Assembly (NCBI GenBank): GCA_044866075.1
Contig: JBIOTQ010000002.1
Span: 1-44,442 of the forward strand
Source: JBASRP01 sp044866075
GTDB lineage: Bacteria > Actinomycetota > AC-67
Direction: 5' to 3'
Length of the DNA stretch: 44,442 nt
In this document: piece after piece, positions 31,064 to 39,523 of the stretch
Numbering within the stretch: the stretch's first letter is position 1
Layout of the letters: the number at the start of each line of letters is the position of its first letter
Program-made: the position numbers and the translations under genes
The notes under the pieces: model-generated
The model's database searches: none
Seen by the model: only the letters and a program-made list of their open reading frames with translations
Told to the model about the DNA's origin: nothing

Positions 31064-31710
31064 CGTAACGACGGGCCGGCGCCCTCCCCCGAGGAGAAAA
31101 GGCGCTCCACGACGATGCCAGGGTTCCCCGCGACGACGGCTCCGGCCGGGACGATGCCTCTTGCGACGGCGCCGTCCGCGATATAGGCACCGGGGCCGAT
31201 CGTCGTCCCGGGGAGTACCACGACTCCCGCGCCGAGGAGCGCACCTCTCCCGATGCGGACCGGCCGTGGCGGCACCATCGGCTGCTTCGTCGCCGGCAGC
31301 GACACGTCGCGATAGTCGTGATACGTGTCGCCGATCTGAACGCGATCCGACGCGATCACCTCCGGCTCGATAACGATCTGACCGACACACGAGATCTGAC
31401 AGAACCGTCCGATCCTGACACCATCCCCGATCTCGAGTCGCGGCGCGCCTCCCGCTTCGTGGCGCTCGATCGACAGCCAGACCCCTTCGTGGATCACGAC
31501 GCCGTCTCCAACGAAGACACACTCGGGCAAGCTGATGCGCGCCGGGGGAACGATGATCGACCCGCGTCCGAACGCGCCGAAGGCAAGAGGAGGATGCGGC
31601 GTGAGCGTGGCGTGAAGGATCATCGTCATCTGGCGCCCGCGGACCCGGTCGCCGATGCGCTGGCGGATCGTGCCCGGCCACCGCCCCGTGCGCGTGCGAT
31701 CGCGCGTCAC
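31060..31710 (-). CDS. Left-handed beta-helix acyltransferase, copy 1
   Basis: A 216-residue hexapeptide acyltransferase aligned with its neighbour along most of its length (FGRGSIIVPPARI, GDGVVIHEGVWL, PRLEIGDGVRIGRF, GDTYHDY, RPVRIGRGALLGAGVVVLPGTTIGPGAYIADGAV). The candidate catalytic His is in DTYHDY, shifted by one place relative to copy 2. The GTG at 31710 overlaps the methyltransferase stop (GTGA). Tandem duplication with divergence suggests different acceptor positions. Confidence 0.86.
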   Translation of the reverse strand: MTRDRTRTGRWPGTIRQRIGDRVRGRQMTMILHATLTPHPPLAFGAFGRGSIIVPPARISLPECVFVGDGVVIHEGVWLSIERHEAGGAPRLEIGDGVRIGRFCQISCVGQIVIEPEVIASDRVQIGDTYHDYRDVSLPATKQPMVPPRPVRIGRGALLGAGVVVLPGTTIGPGAYIADGAVARGIVPAGAVVAGNPGIVVERLFSSGEGAGPSLR

Positions 31711-32366
31711 TTTCCGAACCGCCGGCGGGCGGCATCCATGGTGTTCCGGAACGTGAAGCGCCACAACTGCGGGATCTTCATGCGGATGGGCCCGAGATCG
31801 ACGGGGTATTCCGCGCCCCATCGCTTGCACTCGGCGTCGATGCGGGGGAACCGCTCGCGCGTGAGGCCCTCGAATGGTCCTTTGATGCCGACGCCGTGGA
31901 CGCCTTCCGGCAGGAGCTCGAAACCGTACGCGAAGGCGAGTGAGGTCTCGAATGGTTCGAGCAGCAACGCGAAGCCTTCGGGGGTGAAGCGCCAGTAATC
32001 GGAGGGACGCTCGTGGATCGGCATGAACATCACCGAGGTGAGGATCGCAACGCCGCCTGGTCTGAGGACGCGGTGGATCTCGCGCACGCCGCGGAGCGGA
32101 TCGGCGACGTGTTCGAGTGTCTCGACGCAGATCACCGTCCCGACGCTTTCATCGGCGAAGGACAGCGCGTGAATGTCCTCGACGCGATCGACGTTCGGGC
32201 CTTCCCGATAGTCGACGCCGACGTACTCGTGGCCCGCGAAGAGGCCGCGTAGGTTCGCTTCCTGCTCCTGACCGGCGGAGGGTCTGGCACCGATCTCGAC
32301 GACCGGATCGGCGATGGGCAGGTTCTCGGCGGCGTCCTCGACGAACACCCTGACGCTGGGTCGCAT
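31707..32366 (-). CDS. SAM-dependent methyltransferase
   Basis: A 219-residue class I methyltransferase (Methyltransf_11 type). Motif I is degenerate (PVVEIGARPS), followed by YVGVDYREG, the acidic motif VICVETLEHVADP and RVLRPGGVAILTSVMF. The conserved central block DYWRFTPEGFALLLEPFE is typical of methyltransferases in surface-polysaccharide loci. It is the first gene of the minus-strand operon down to 28995. The acceptor is unknown. Confidence 0.85.
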   Translation of the reverse strand: MRPSVRVFVEDAAENLPIADPVVEIGARPSAGQEQEANLRGLFAGHEYVGVDYREGPNVDRVEDIHALSFADESVGTVICVETLEHVADPLRGVREIHRVLRPGGVAILTSVMFMPIHERPSDYWRFTPEGFALLLEPFETSLAFAYGFELLPEGVHGVGIKGPFEGLTRERFPRIDAECKRWGAEYPVDLGPIRMKIPQLWRFTFRNTMDAARRRFGK

Positions 32367-32417
32367 CCCTGTCGGCCTCGCTCAGACGCCCCGGCGGGCG
32401 CCGGCGGCACGCGCAAG

Positions 32418-32423
32418 AGCATA
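32418..32423 (-). promoter_or_regulatory. -10 box TATGCT of the methyltransferase operon
   Basis: Transcription would begin near 32411, giving a leader of about 45 bases before ATG 32366. Confidence 0.35.
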
Positions 32424-32533
32424 CCGGCGCCCTTTACGAGCCGGGGAATGGGGCGGCGTCGGGCGGTCCGGCAGTCCGGGTGTCCCGATTCGCTTGCTTG
32501 TCTGTGGCGTGAACCAAACGGACGAACCGGGCG

Positions 32534-32711
32534 TACATATTCAGGATGGCTTAAGACTCTCTTTTCAGCGGATAGCAGGAATCCCGGGAGGTAAGCCAGA
32601 AATATCGCAACGGCTCGCTAGGGAGGTGACACAGAGAGTCAGGAAGGGTCACAGCGTGTCACCGCAACACCGCAAGTCGTCCGATGCCACCACCAGGGGA
32701 GGGGGCGAGGG
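32534..32711 (+). promoter_or_regulatory. Structured leader upstream of a secreted-protein gene
   Basis: No gene is evident between 32424 and 32711. TACATA (32534-32539) is a possible -10. Two long-range pairings overlap: GACTCTC (32555-32561) with GAGAGTC (32634-32640), and GGTGACAC (32625-32632) with GTGTCACC (32656-32663). The second hairpin encloses one arm of the first, so they would form a pseudoknot or switch between states. A smaller hairpin AGCC/GGCT lies inside. I could not match it to a known riboswitch. Confidence 0.4.
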
Positions 32712-33221
32712 ATGATCCGGAGAGTCTCAGTGCGTCGCGCAATCGCGGCGCTTGCTTTGGCGGCCTCGATCGTGCCGCTGTCAGCTGGTAGCGCAGGAGC
32801 CGTGTCACCGCTGCCGATCGTTTGTAACGCTGCGGGAACGGTGATCTTCACGAACTCCAACTCCACAGACACCTGGACGATCGCCGGCCGGGGCTCTTGC
32901 CTTGGCGACCTCGAGGGCACGTACTTCCTCGACTTCACCGGCACGGGAACCTCGTCCTCGCTGGGGTTGTGCGACCAGGGTCTCGTCGTTCTGGATCTGC
33001 ACATCAATGTCCTTGGGACGTTGACAAACGCCCAGACGCTGCAGACGAAGATCCTGAATCAGGACTGGGTGGCGCCAATCACGACCTATCCGGTCGCGAC
33101 TCCGTTCTTGATCCAATCGAACGCCGGGGATTTGATCGGTGCGGGCACGTTCTTCAACCACATCTTCCTGATTTGCAGCGGCCCGTCGGTCGCGTGGTTC
33201 GAGTTCGGGTTCCTCACCTAA
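32712..33221 (+). CDS. Secreted protein of unknown function
   Basis: A 169-residue protein with a classical signal peptide (RAIAALALAASIVPLSAGSAGA). The mature part has four cysteines and a beta-rich composition (TVIFTNSNSTDTWTIAGRGSC, LGLCDQGLVVLDLHINVLG), suggesting a small disulfide-bonded beta-sandwich. GGGAGGGGG precedes the ATG. A strong terminator follows. The family is not one I recognise. Confidence 0.75.
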   Translation: MIRRVSVRRAIAALALAASIVPLSAGSAGAVSPLPIVCNAAGTVIFTNSNSTDTWTIAGRGSCLGDLEGTYFLDFTGTGTSSSLGLCDQGLVVLDLHINVLGTLTNAQTLQTKILNQDWVAPITTYPVATPFLIQSNAGDLIGAGTFFNHIFLICSGPSVAWFEFGFLT

Positions 33222-33237
33222 CGGGTTCATGAGTCAC

Positions 33238-33264
33238 GGGGCCTCCGGCGCAGCCGGAGGCCCC
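33238..33264. terminator. Bidirectional intrinsic terminator
   Basis: Perfect 12-bp stem GGGGCCTCCGGC / GCCGGAGGCCCC with a three-base GCA loop, then TTCGTT. It separates two convergent genes that end at 33221 and 33270. Confidence 0.85.
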
Positions 33265-33269
33265 TTCGT

Positions 33270-33857
33270 TCAACAGCTCCCGTCCTTCGCGACGACGCGA
33301 TAGGTCAGCTCGACCCCACCCTCGCCCGTGATCAGACGGATCGTCGCGATGCCGAGAGGCACGTTCGGGTCGATGACCCAGGTGTTGCGGTAGTTCCCGG
33401 CGTCGTCGGCGAACCCACCCCCGTAGCCGCCCGAGTAATGGTGCGTTCCGTCGACGTTGGAGCTTCCGTCGGAGTACTCGGTGTTGAAGCCGACGGGACC
33501 CTTCGGCTGCGTCTTCACGGTGACGCCTTGCGTGTCCACGCCACGGCGGCCGCATGGCCGGTCGAGCCGCGCGATGGCGCCGCCGGTTGAGGTCGCGACC
33601 GGGCTCGGCTTCGCGGTCCGGGAGCCCGTCGTCTTCGAGGTCGCCTTGGGAGCGGGCGTGCCCGATCGCGACGGCGTCGCGGTGGTGGTCGCGGCGGTGC
33701 TCTGGGCGCTTGAGGGCGTCGGCGGCGCGGCGCTGCCATCCTTGGACCCGCCGCCGCAGCTCGCGAGAAGAGCCACGCCGGCGAACGTCACCGCGATCGA
33801 GCGCCAGCCCAGCCGCGGGCGGCGTCGCGAGCGTCGCGTACGATTCGGCTTCTCCAT
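33270..33857 (-). CDS. Lipoprotein with Ser/Thr/Pro-rich linker
   Basis: A 195-residue protein. A twin-basic N-region and hydrophobic core end in the lipobox LLASC followed by GGGS. A Ser/Thr/Pro/Ala-rich stretch of about 60 residues spans to the wall, then a C-terminal domain of about 95 residues rich in Gly and Tyr (HHYSGGYGGGFADDAGNYRNTWVID) ending in Cys. ATG 33857 has a TAGCAT box ten bases upstream. The C-terminal domain is not recognised. Confidence 0.78.
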   Translation of the reverse strand: MEKPNRTRRSRRRPRLGWRSIAVTFAGVALLASCGGGSKDGSAAPPTPSSAQSTAATTTATPSRSGTPAPKATSKTTGSRTAKPSPVATSTGGAIARLDRPCGRRGVDTQGVTVKTQPKGPVGFNTEYSDGSSNVDGTHHYSGGYGGGFADDAGNYRNTWVIDPNVPLGIATIRLITGEGGVELTYRVVAKDGSC

Positions 33858-33867
33858 TGCGGACAAG

Positions 33868-33873
33868 ATGCTA
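33868..33873 (-). promoter_or_regulatory. -10 box TAGCAT, leaderless start at 33857
   Basis: The box lies ten bases before the ATG of the lipoprotein gene. Confidence 0.4.
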
Positions 33874-33914
33874 GCGGCCTGTGTTACGTTCGGCAGAAGG
33901 CGAACGCAGACGTT

Positions 33915-33944
33915 TCGACCCCCATCCTCTCGACCCCCATCCTC
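33915..33944. repeat. Two perfect tandem copies of a 15-bp unit
   Basis: TCGACCCCCATCCTC occurs at 33915-33929 and again at 33930-33944. Confidence 0.8.
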
Positions 33945-34162
33945 GAACCTCGCGGCGGGCTCGAGCTTGCTCCGCTCGATGGTGGGCAGCTGTCCACCCG
34001 AGCGGTGCCCATCCCCCTCCCCGCCACATAGAGCGTCGGCGATCGGGGTAAAACCTGACCGGTATGTTCCATTGTTCTCGCTGTAGATGTTTGTACCACC
34101 ACGCATTGCGCTCAAAAAGGGAGAAAACTTGCTGCGTGTGGACGGGAGTTTCCGCTCCCTCG

Positions 34163-34190
34163 TTGAACTCAGCAAGCAGGGTCGTATCAT
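34163..34190 (+). promoter_or_regulatory. Sigma-70 type promoter
   Basis: TTGAAC (34163-34168) and TATCAT (34185-34190) are 16 bases apart. Transcription would begin just before the GGGAGG ribosome site of the gene at 34210. Confidence 0.5.
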
Positions 34191-34209
34191 CCATCCGGGA
34201 GGTCCAGGG

Positions 34210-34476
34210 ATGCGCTTCGGAGGGTTGCTCCGGAGCGCGACCGCCGCTTTGACGGTCGCGCTCGCGATCTTCGTTGGGGCGATTCCGGCGTTCGCTCAGC
34301 CCTATCCCGGCGGCGGCGAGACTCCTCCGGTGGTGGGCGGCGAGAAATTCTTCCGCGGGGGCACCGCGCGCACCGGCAGCGACGTGCTCCTGCTCATACT
34401 TCTCGGCCTGCTGATCCTCCTCGTGGGTCTCGTGTTGTATCGCCTCTCGCGGCGCGAGGCGCCGCGTGAAGGCTGA
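34210..34476 (+). CDS. Small secreted protein with sortase-like C-terminal signal
   Basis: An 88-residue protein. A signal peptide (ATAALTVALAIFVGAIPAFA) is followed by only about 30 external residues, then TARTG, a hydrophobic stretch (VLLLILLGLLILLVGLVLY) and a basic tail RLSRREAPREG. This is the layout of a sortase sorting signal with an LAxTG-like variant; a plain C-terminal anchor is the alternative. GGGAGG lies seven bases before ATG 34210. No sortase gene is in the window. The next gene overlaps its end by 11 bases. Confidence 0.7.
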   Translation: MRFGGLLRSATAALTVALAIFVGAIPAFAQPYPGGGETPPVVGGEKFFRGGTARTGSDVLLLILLGLLILLVGLVLYRLSRREAPREG

Positions 34477-36211
34477 TATCGCGCCTCCGGGCGCTCATCC
34501 CATCCCAAGGCGCTCTCGCCCCGTTCATCGCGCCGTCCTCTGGGGCGTGGCGATCGCTATCGCCGTCGCGGCGGCGTTCACCATCGCCGACGTCGTCCGG
34601 GTCGCGCACGACGTGCGCGCCGGGCGCTCGGCGTTCGCCCAGCTCGTCCACGGAGGTCTCACGGATCACGGGGGTCTTACCAGGCAGGCGGATCGCGGTG
34701 CCCGGTTGTTCGCCCGCGCCGACCGCATCGCCGGTCGCAGCGTCGCGCTCCGCGCGTGGTCCCGCGTCCCGTTCCTCGGCCGCCCGGCGCGATGGCTACG
34801 CGCCGCCGCCACGTCGACGGCGGACGTCTCCCGCCGTGCGGCGGACGCGGTCCGTCGCATCGAGCCCAAGCTCGGCTCCGCGGACGATGGAGCCGGCCGC
34901 CTGGACCTGCTCGATCTCGTTCAGGTCGAGTTCAAGCGTCTGGGCCGCGCCGTAGAACAGATCCGGCTGCCGTCCTCCGGTGGCTTCCTTCCTCCGGTGG
35001 AATCCGCGCGGCGAGGATTGGACGGCGAGCTGAAGCGCCTGCGGTCGGCGCTCGACGACGGGGTCGTGGCCGCGCGCGGGCTTCGCTCCTTCTTATCCGG
35101 GCCGTCGAGCTATCTGGCTCTCGCCGCCAACAACGCGGAGATGCGCGCCGGTGGGATGATCCTGCAGGTCGGTCCTCTTCGCACCTTCCGCGGCCGGTTG
35201 CAGGCCGGTACCTTCCGCACCGCAGGCGCCCTCCTGCTGAACAGTCCGGTGCCGCTGCCTCCCGAGATCGAAGCCCTCTACGGCTGGCTCCATCCCGACC
35301 TGGAATGGCGGAACGTCGGGTCGTCGCCGAACTTCCCGCAGATCGCGCCGGTCTACGCGACCATGGCCCAGCGAACAGGGATGCGTCGCGTGGACGGCGT
35401 GTTCCAGATCGATGTCCACGGCCTGCGTGCGATCCTCGCGGTGATCGGCCCGGTCGAGGTCGGCGGCCGTCGCTACGACGCCTCCAACGTCGAGCGGCTG
35501 GTCTTTCACGACCTCTACGTCGCGTACGGAGGGGCTCAGATCGAGCGCCGCACCGAGTTCTCGCAGCTCGCCGCCGCGACCTTGCGCGGGCTGGACGATC
35601 GCGAGTGGGATCTCGGGGCGATGACGCGTGCACTCACGGCCGCCGCCGCCGGCCGCCATCTGCTCGCATGGTCGAGCCGGCCGGTCGAGCAGGCCGCGTG
35701 GTCGCGCCTCGGCATCGACGGTGCGCTCGATCGCAACGGGTTCATGGTTACCGTGCAGAACCACACAGGGAACAAGCTCGACTGGTTCATCCGGCCGCGT
35801 GTGCAGATCTCCGTCGAGCACCCTCGGAACGAATGGCGGCGCATCAACGTCCGTATCCGGATCGTCAACCCGACGCCCGCCGGCGAGCCGCCGTACGTCG
35901 CCGGGGACGGACGGCTGGTTCGGCCGGGCGATCATCGAGCGCTGGTCGCCGTCTATCTCCCGGGCTGGGCGACGAACGTCGAGCTGCCGGGCCGCACGGT
36001 CAATCTCGTCGGCCCCGACGGCCCCATGCGCGTCATCGGGACGCGGATCGACGTCCCTCGCGGCGGGGAGGCGACCCTCGACGTCGTCTTCTCGGTTCCC
36101 CCGCGCGCGCATCGGTTGGTTCTCCTCCCGTCCGCCCGAGCCCGGCCGGTGATCGTCGTGGCGGAGCGGCGGCGTCTCGACGACTCCCGGCCCCACGTCA
36201 TTCCGATCTAG
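34466..36211 (+). CDS. DUF4012 domain protein, membrane anchored
   Basis: A 581-residue protein with one N-terminal membrane helix (VLWGVAIAIAVAAAFTIADVV) and a large extracytoplasmic DUF4012 region, recognisable from LALAANNAEMRAGGMILQVG, DLEWRNVGSSPNFPQIAP and VDGVFQIDVHGLRAILAVIGPV. DUF4012 proteins are common in exopolysaccharide loci of actinomycetes, but their function is not defined. The GTG start overlaps the previous gene. The C-terminal 150 residues form beta-rich modules. Confidence 0.82.
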   Translation: MKADIAPPGAHPIPRRSRPVHRAVLWGVAIAIAVAAAFTIADVVRVAHDVRAGRSAFAQLVHGGLTDHGGLTRQADRGARLFARADRIAGRSVALRAWSRVPFLGRPARWLRAAATSTADVSRRAADAVRRIEPKLGSADDGAGRLDLLDLVQVEFKRLGRAVEQIRLPSSGGFLPPVESARRGLDGELKRLRSALDDGVVAARGLRSFLSGPSSYLALAANNAEMRAGGMILQVGPLRTFRGRLQAGTFRTAGALLLNSPVPLPPEIEALYGWLHPDLEWRNVGSSPNFPQIAPVYATMAQRTGMRRVDGVFQIDVHGLRAILAVIGPVEVGGRRYDASNVERLVFHDLYVAYGGAQIERRTEFSQLAAATLRGLDDREWDLGAMTRALTAAAAGRHLLAWSSRPVEQAAWSRLGIDGALDRNGFMVTVQNHTGNKLDWFIRPRVQISVEHPRNEWRRINVRIRIVNPTPAGEPPYVAGDGRLVRPGDHRALVAVYLPGWATNVELPGRTVNLVGPDGPMRVIGTRIDVPRGGEATLDVVFSVPPRAHRLVLLPSARARPVIVVAERRRLDDSRPHVIPI

Positions 36212-36228
36212 ACGCCCGTTGTCGCTAG

Positions 36229-36257
36229 TTGACGGCCGTCGAACCCGGCCAAACAAT
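36229..36257 (+). promoter_or_regulatory. Sigma-70 type promoter of the methyltransferase pair
   Basis: TTGACG (36229-36234) and AACAAT (36252-36257) are 17 bases apart; transcription would begin near 36264, with ATCCCACC and the GTG start following. Confidence 0.45.
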
Positions 36258-36288
36258 GGGCATCCCTTCATGACCCGAGGATCCCACC

Positions 36289-37017
36289 GTGTCGAAAAAG
36301 GCGCGTGACGATATGAGGACGTACTGGGACGAACGAGCGCGCATAAACGCCGCCTGGTACGTCGACACGAGCCTCGACTACGAGGCGCCCGACATGGAGC
36401 GGTTCTTCGAGACGGGGCGCCGCGTCGTCGCCGAGGCTCTCGACGGGGCTCCCGCCTCGCCGCCGGGCCGCGCTCTCGCGGTCGAGATCGGATCGGGTCT
36501 CGGCCGGGTGTGTCTCGCCCTCGCAGATCGATTCGATCGGGTCGTCGGGATCGACATCTCATCGGAGATGCTTCGGCGTGCGCGTGAGGTCGTAGCCGAC
36601 GACCGAGTGACGTTCGAGACCACGGAGGGGAGCACGATCCCGCTCGCGGACGCGTCCGCCGACCTCGTTCTCTCCTTCACCGTGTTCCAGCACATCCCCG
36701 ACCTCGCGGTCATCCAGGGATACGTCGCGGAGGCCGGCCGTGTCCTGCGACCCGGCGGCCTGTTCGTGTTCCAGTGGAACAACATCCCCGGTTCGACCCG
36801 GTGGGGCTTCCGGCGCGGGTTCCTGGCCGTCGTCGGCCGGCTGGGGATCAAGACCGAGCGGTACGGCCGGAACGACCCCGCGTTCCTCGGCAGCCGCGTC
36901 CCGCTGGCCACGATGCAGGCGGCGCTCGACCGCAGCGGCATGAGGCTGCGTGGAACGAAGGGATTGGACACCCTGTTCGCCTGGGCGTGGGCCGTCAAGG
37001 AAGGACAGAAAGCGTGA
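36289..37017 (+). CDS. SAM-dependent methyltransferase
   Basis: A 242-residue class I methyltransferase. Motif I is AVEIGSGLGRVCLALAD, the adenine-binding acid is in VVGIDISSEM, and motif III/IV is LSFTVFQHIPDL with RVLRPGGLFVFQWN. The GTG at 36289 follows AGGATCCC. The second methyltransferase overlaps its stop by four bases (GTGA). The two probably modify the same glycan or lipid-linked sugar. Confidence 0.85.
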   Translation: MSKKARDDMRTYWDERARINAAWYVDTSLDYEAPDMERFFETGRRVVAEALDGAPASPPGRALAVEIGSGLGRVCLALADRFDRVVGIDISSEMLRRAREVVADDRVTFETTEGSTIPLADASADLVLSFTVFQHIPDLAVIQGYVAEAGRVLRPGGLFVFQWNNIPGSTRWGFRRGFLAVVGRLGIKTERYGRNDPAFLGSRVPLATMQAALDRSGMRLRGTKGLDTLFAWAWAVKEGQKA

Positions 37018-38159
37018 AGCCGGATCGCTTGAAGCCGATCGCGCGATCCGCGATCCGGAACGGGATCGGGGCCGCGCTCCTCGCCGCCGGACTGAGGGGA
37101 CGAGCCGGTGGCCGGCAGCGGCTCATGGCGTTCGCCGCCCTCGCCGCCTACTGGAGCGTCCTCTACTCCCGGTACCGAAAGGCGGGCATCGCGCAAACAC
37201 AACGCGAGCGTGAGCTGCTTAGAACGGTTTCGTGGGAGGCCTTCTGGCGGCACTACAACGAGCGCGTGCCGACGATCGAAGAGGAGTTCGATCTCTGGGG
37301 TGCCTATCACCAGCATCGTCACGAGATGCGCTACGACCTCGTCGCGGCTGAGGTGCGGCGACACCTCCCGACGGGCGGTCGCGTCCTGGATGTCGGCTGC
37401 GGGAGCGCCCTCGTGGCAGACCGGATCCGCGACCTGGACGCGCTCTACGTCGGGTTCGATTTCGGGGGACATCACATCGAGTACGCGGCCAAGAAGTACG
37501 CGGACATCCACGATCGAGATCTTCGCGCCGTCTTCGCCCGGGGTGACGCCCAGAAGATACCGTGCGCAGACGCGTCCGCGGACGTCGTCGTTCTCTCCGA
37601 AGTGATCGAGCATCTCTTGCAACCCGAACTCGCCGTCTGGGAGATCGCCCGTGTGCTCAGGCGCGGGGGCGTCTTGATCATGACCACCAACAATGCATCG
37701 GAGATGCCGTTGCGGTCACCGCTCAGCCACGCTTTCGCTTGGATCGAGAAGGCTCTCGGGGCGGATCACCCTGAGCTCATCTCTCACCGGCCATGGGTAT
37801 GGCCGTTCCCCGTCGATCGCGAGCTCTTGCCGGAAGGATCGCCCGACGTCTACCTTCCGCACACCCATCACATCCAAGCCGAGACGCGTCGGATGTTCGC
37901 CGCCGCCGGGCTCGATACGTTCCGATGGTCGTCGTTCGAGTTCCCCCCTCCTCAGGCAGCGACAGCCGAGTGGCTCGACAAACGTGGCCCGGCCGGCCGG
38001 CGCATCGTCGACGTGATCGAGTGGATCGCGCAGCGAACTCCCGTCGTCCGGCGGCTCGGCTGCCACGTCTTCATGTTGGCCCGGAAGACGGGCGATCCCG
38101 TCTCGCCCACCCCCCCGCCGGGGATCTGGCCGGGACCATTCTCCGACGGATCCGAGTGA
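37014..38159 (+). CDS. SAM-dependent methyltransferase with N-terminal extension
   Basis: A 381-residue protein. The first 125 residues are helical and include a weak hydrophobic stretch (LMAFAALAAYWSVLYS). The class I methyltransferase core follows, with VLDVGCGSALVADRI, VGFDFGG, VVVLSEVIEHLLQPE and LRRGGVLIMTTNN. The GTG start is inside the previous stop. Length is above the family norm because of the N-terminal part and a 70-residue C-terminal region. Acceptor unknown. Confidence 0.83.
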   Translation: MKPDRLKPIARSAIRNGIGAALLAAGLRGRAGGRQRLMAFAALAAYWSVLYSRYRKAGIAQTQRERELLRTVSWEAFWRHYNERVPTIEEEFDLWGAYHQHRHEMRYDLVAAEVRRHLPTGGRVLDVGCGSALVADRIRDLDALYVGFDFGGHHIEYAAKKYADIHDRDLRAVFARGDAQKIPCADASADVVVLSEVIEHLLQPELAVWEIARVLRRGGVLIMTTNNASEMPLRSPLSHAFAWIEKALGADHPELISHRPWVWPFPVDRELLPEGSPDVYLPHTHHIQAETRRMFAAAGLDTFRWSSFEFPPPQAATAEWLDKRGPAGRRIVDVIEWIAQRTPVVRRLGCHVFMLARKTGDPVSPTPPPGIWPGPFSDGSE

Positions 38160-38218
38160 CGACGTTCACCCCCGAGCGGTTCGTCTGGGTCCCGCATGCG
38201 CGTGCAGGCCGAAGCGCG

Positions 38219-39490
38219 TCAGGAGAGCGGCAGCCGGTAGTACGTCAGTCGTGAGACGCTGTCGCCCTGCAGCGAGGTCACGACGATACGGAGGTGTCCC
38301 GCGCCTCGGGCATCGACGAACCGCATGACGGCGACGGAGGTCGTCAGCGCCGGATACAGCTCGCCGGCGACCTGACGTCCGCCGAGCGCGCCGTCCTGCT
38401 CGATCGTCGTGAGCAGCCGCCGGAGCGCCGCCTCGCCGCGTCCCGTCCAGTCCTCATCCGGAGAAACGACGCGGATCCAGACCGAGGGAGTCGTCATCGC
38501 GCGCAGCTCCGACGGCTTGCGGGTATTGATCGCCGTGACGACGCGGTCGAGAACCCGCTGCGCTTGCGTGACCTGCGTCGTTACCTCGCGCTGGAACATC
38601 GCATCGGATCGCGCGTCGCGGTTCTCGCGGCGCCGGCGTCCGAAGACGAACGGTCGCCGCGGCGGGGCCGCTTCGGACGCGGGGCCGGAGCGGGCCGGAA
38701 CCTCCGTTCCGTTCAGGTCGTAGCCCAGGCGCCGCATCGTCGCTCCGGCCTCGCGCACGAACGTCGCAAGATCGGTCTCGCTGAACGACGCGCGCCATTT
38801 TCCCATCGCGACCTGGGGCGCCGCTGGGTCGACGTTGAATCGCACGTCCGCCTCGATCAGCGCCGCCTCCACGATCGCGGGGTCCGACGGGAGTCCCAGC
38901 CACCGGTACAGGCCGGTGAGGTGGCGGGGCGGATCGGCCAGGAGCTCCTCGTAGCGGACGGTGCAGAGGCGGGGGACGGACGCGGCGGCTGCCTCGGCGG
39001 CCTCGACGGAGTCGCGCCATTCCACCGCCGCGGCCTCGACCGTCTTCGGCGCCGACGGCCACGTCTGGCTGAGAAGCGAGCGGACGACGTCGCGGCCGTC
39101 GCGCACGATGTGCACGACGTGGGCGTCCGGATAGATCGCGGCGATCAGGTCGAGGCACATAACGTGCTCCGGCGTACGCTCGACGAGTCGCGACGCGCCC
39201 GGCTTCGCACGGAGATAGGGCAGGAGCGCACGGTCGCAGAACTCGCGCAGCGCGTCGAGCAGATCGTCCTCGTCCATGTACAGGAAGCTGGTCCCCGGCG
39301 AGCCGCGGACGCTGTGGTGGAACCGCTGGCGCAACGGGAGGATCCCGCGCGAGAACAAGTGCGTCTCGGAAGGCACCAGCGAGACATCGGGATGCGCCCC
39401 AACGACACGTTGGAGCCAGTTCGTTCCGCTTCGCCGCGCACCGACGAGAAAGATCATGCGGTCGCGGAGCGGACTATCTGCCCGCGTCAT
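38219..39490 (-). CDS. Sulfotransferase with C-terminal NTF2/SnoaL-like domain
   Basis: A 423-residue two-domain protein. Residues 1-255 are a PAPS-dependent sulfotransferase (LVGARRSGTNWLQRVVG; HIVRDGRDVVRSLL). After a basic linker with RPFVFGRRRRENRD, the last 125 residues (LDRVVTAINTRKPSELRAM ... SVSRLTYYRLP) resemble an NTF2/SnoaL-like cone fold. I know of no standard family with this combination. ATG 39490 is supported by a TACGGT box nine bases upstream; a GTG at 39508 would add six residues. Confidence 0.83.
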   Translation of the reverse strand: MTRADSPLRDRMIFLVGARRSGTNWLQRVVGAHPDVSLVPSETHLFSRGILPLRQRFHHSVRGSPGTSFLYMDEDDLLDALREFCDRALLPYLRAKPGASRLVERTPEHVMCLDLIAAIYPDAHVVHIVRDGRDVVRSLLSQTWPSAPKTVEAAAVEWRDSVEAAEAAAASVPRLCTVRYEELLADPPRHLTGLYRWLGLPSDPAIVEAALIEADVRFNVDPAAPQVAMGKWRASFSETDLATFVREAGATMRRLGYDLNGTEVPARSGPASEAAPPRRPFVFGRRRRENRDARSDAMFQREVTTQVTQAQRVLDRVVTAINTRKPSELRAMTTPSVWIRVVSPDEDWTGRGEAALRRLLTTIEQDGALGGRQVAGELYPALTTSVAVMRFVDARGAGHLRIVVTSLQGDSVSRLTYYRLPLS

Positions 39491-39499
39491 CGTGCGGTA

Positions 39500-39505
39500 A
39501 CCGTA
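39500..39505 (-). promoter_or_regulatory. -10 box TACGGT, leaderless start at 39490
   Basis: The box lies nine bases before the ATG of the two-domain sulfotransferase. Confidence 0.4.
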
Positions 39506-39523
39506 CACCCCGGTTTGGGTGGA

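Larger units (their letters stand above)
33858..34162. other. Intergenic region without a convincing gene
   Basis: About 300 bases between divergent genes. Open frames here have ordinary third-position composition and no ribosome site. It holds the promoter of the lipoprotein gene and a 15-bp tandem repeat. Confidence 0.4.

Noticed and set aside
33871..34194. Minus-strand open frame of 107 codons between the lipoprotein and sorting-signal genes
   Set aside because: Third-position GC is only moderate compared with neighbours, no ribosome site, and it covers the promoters on both sides.
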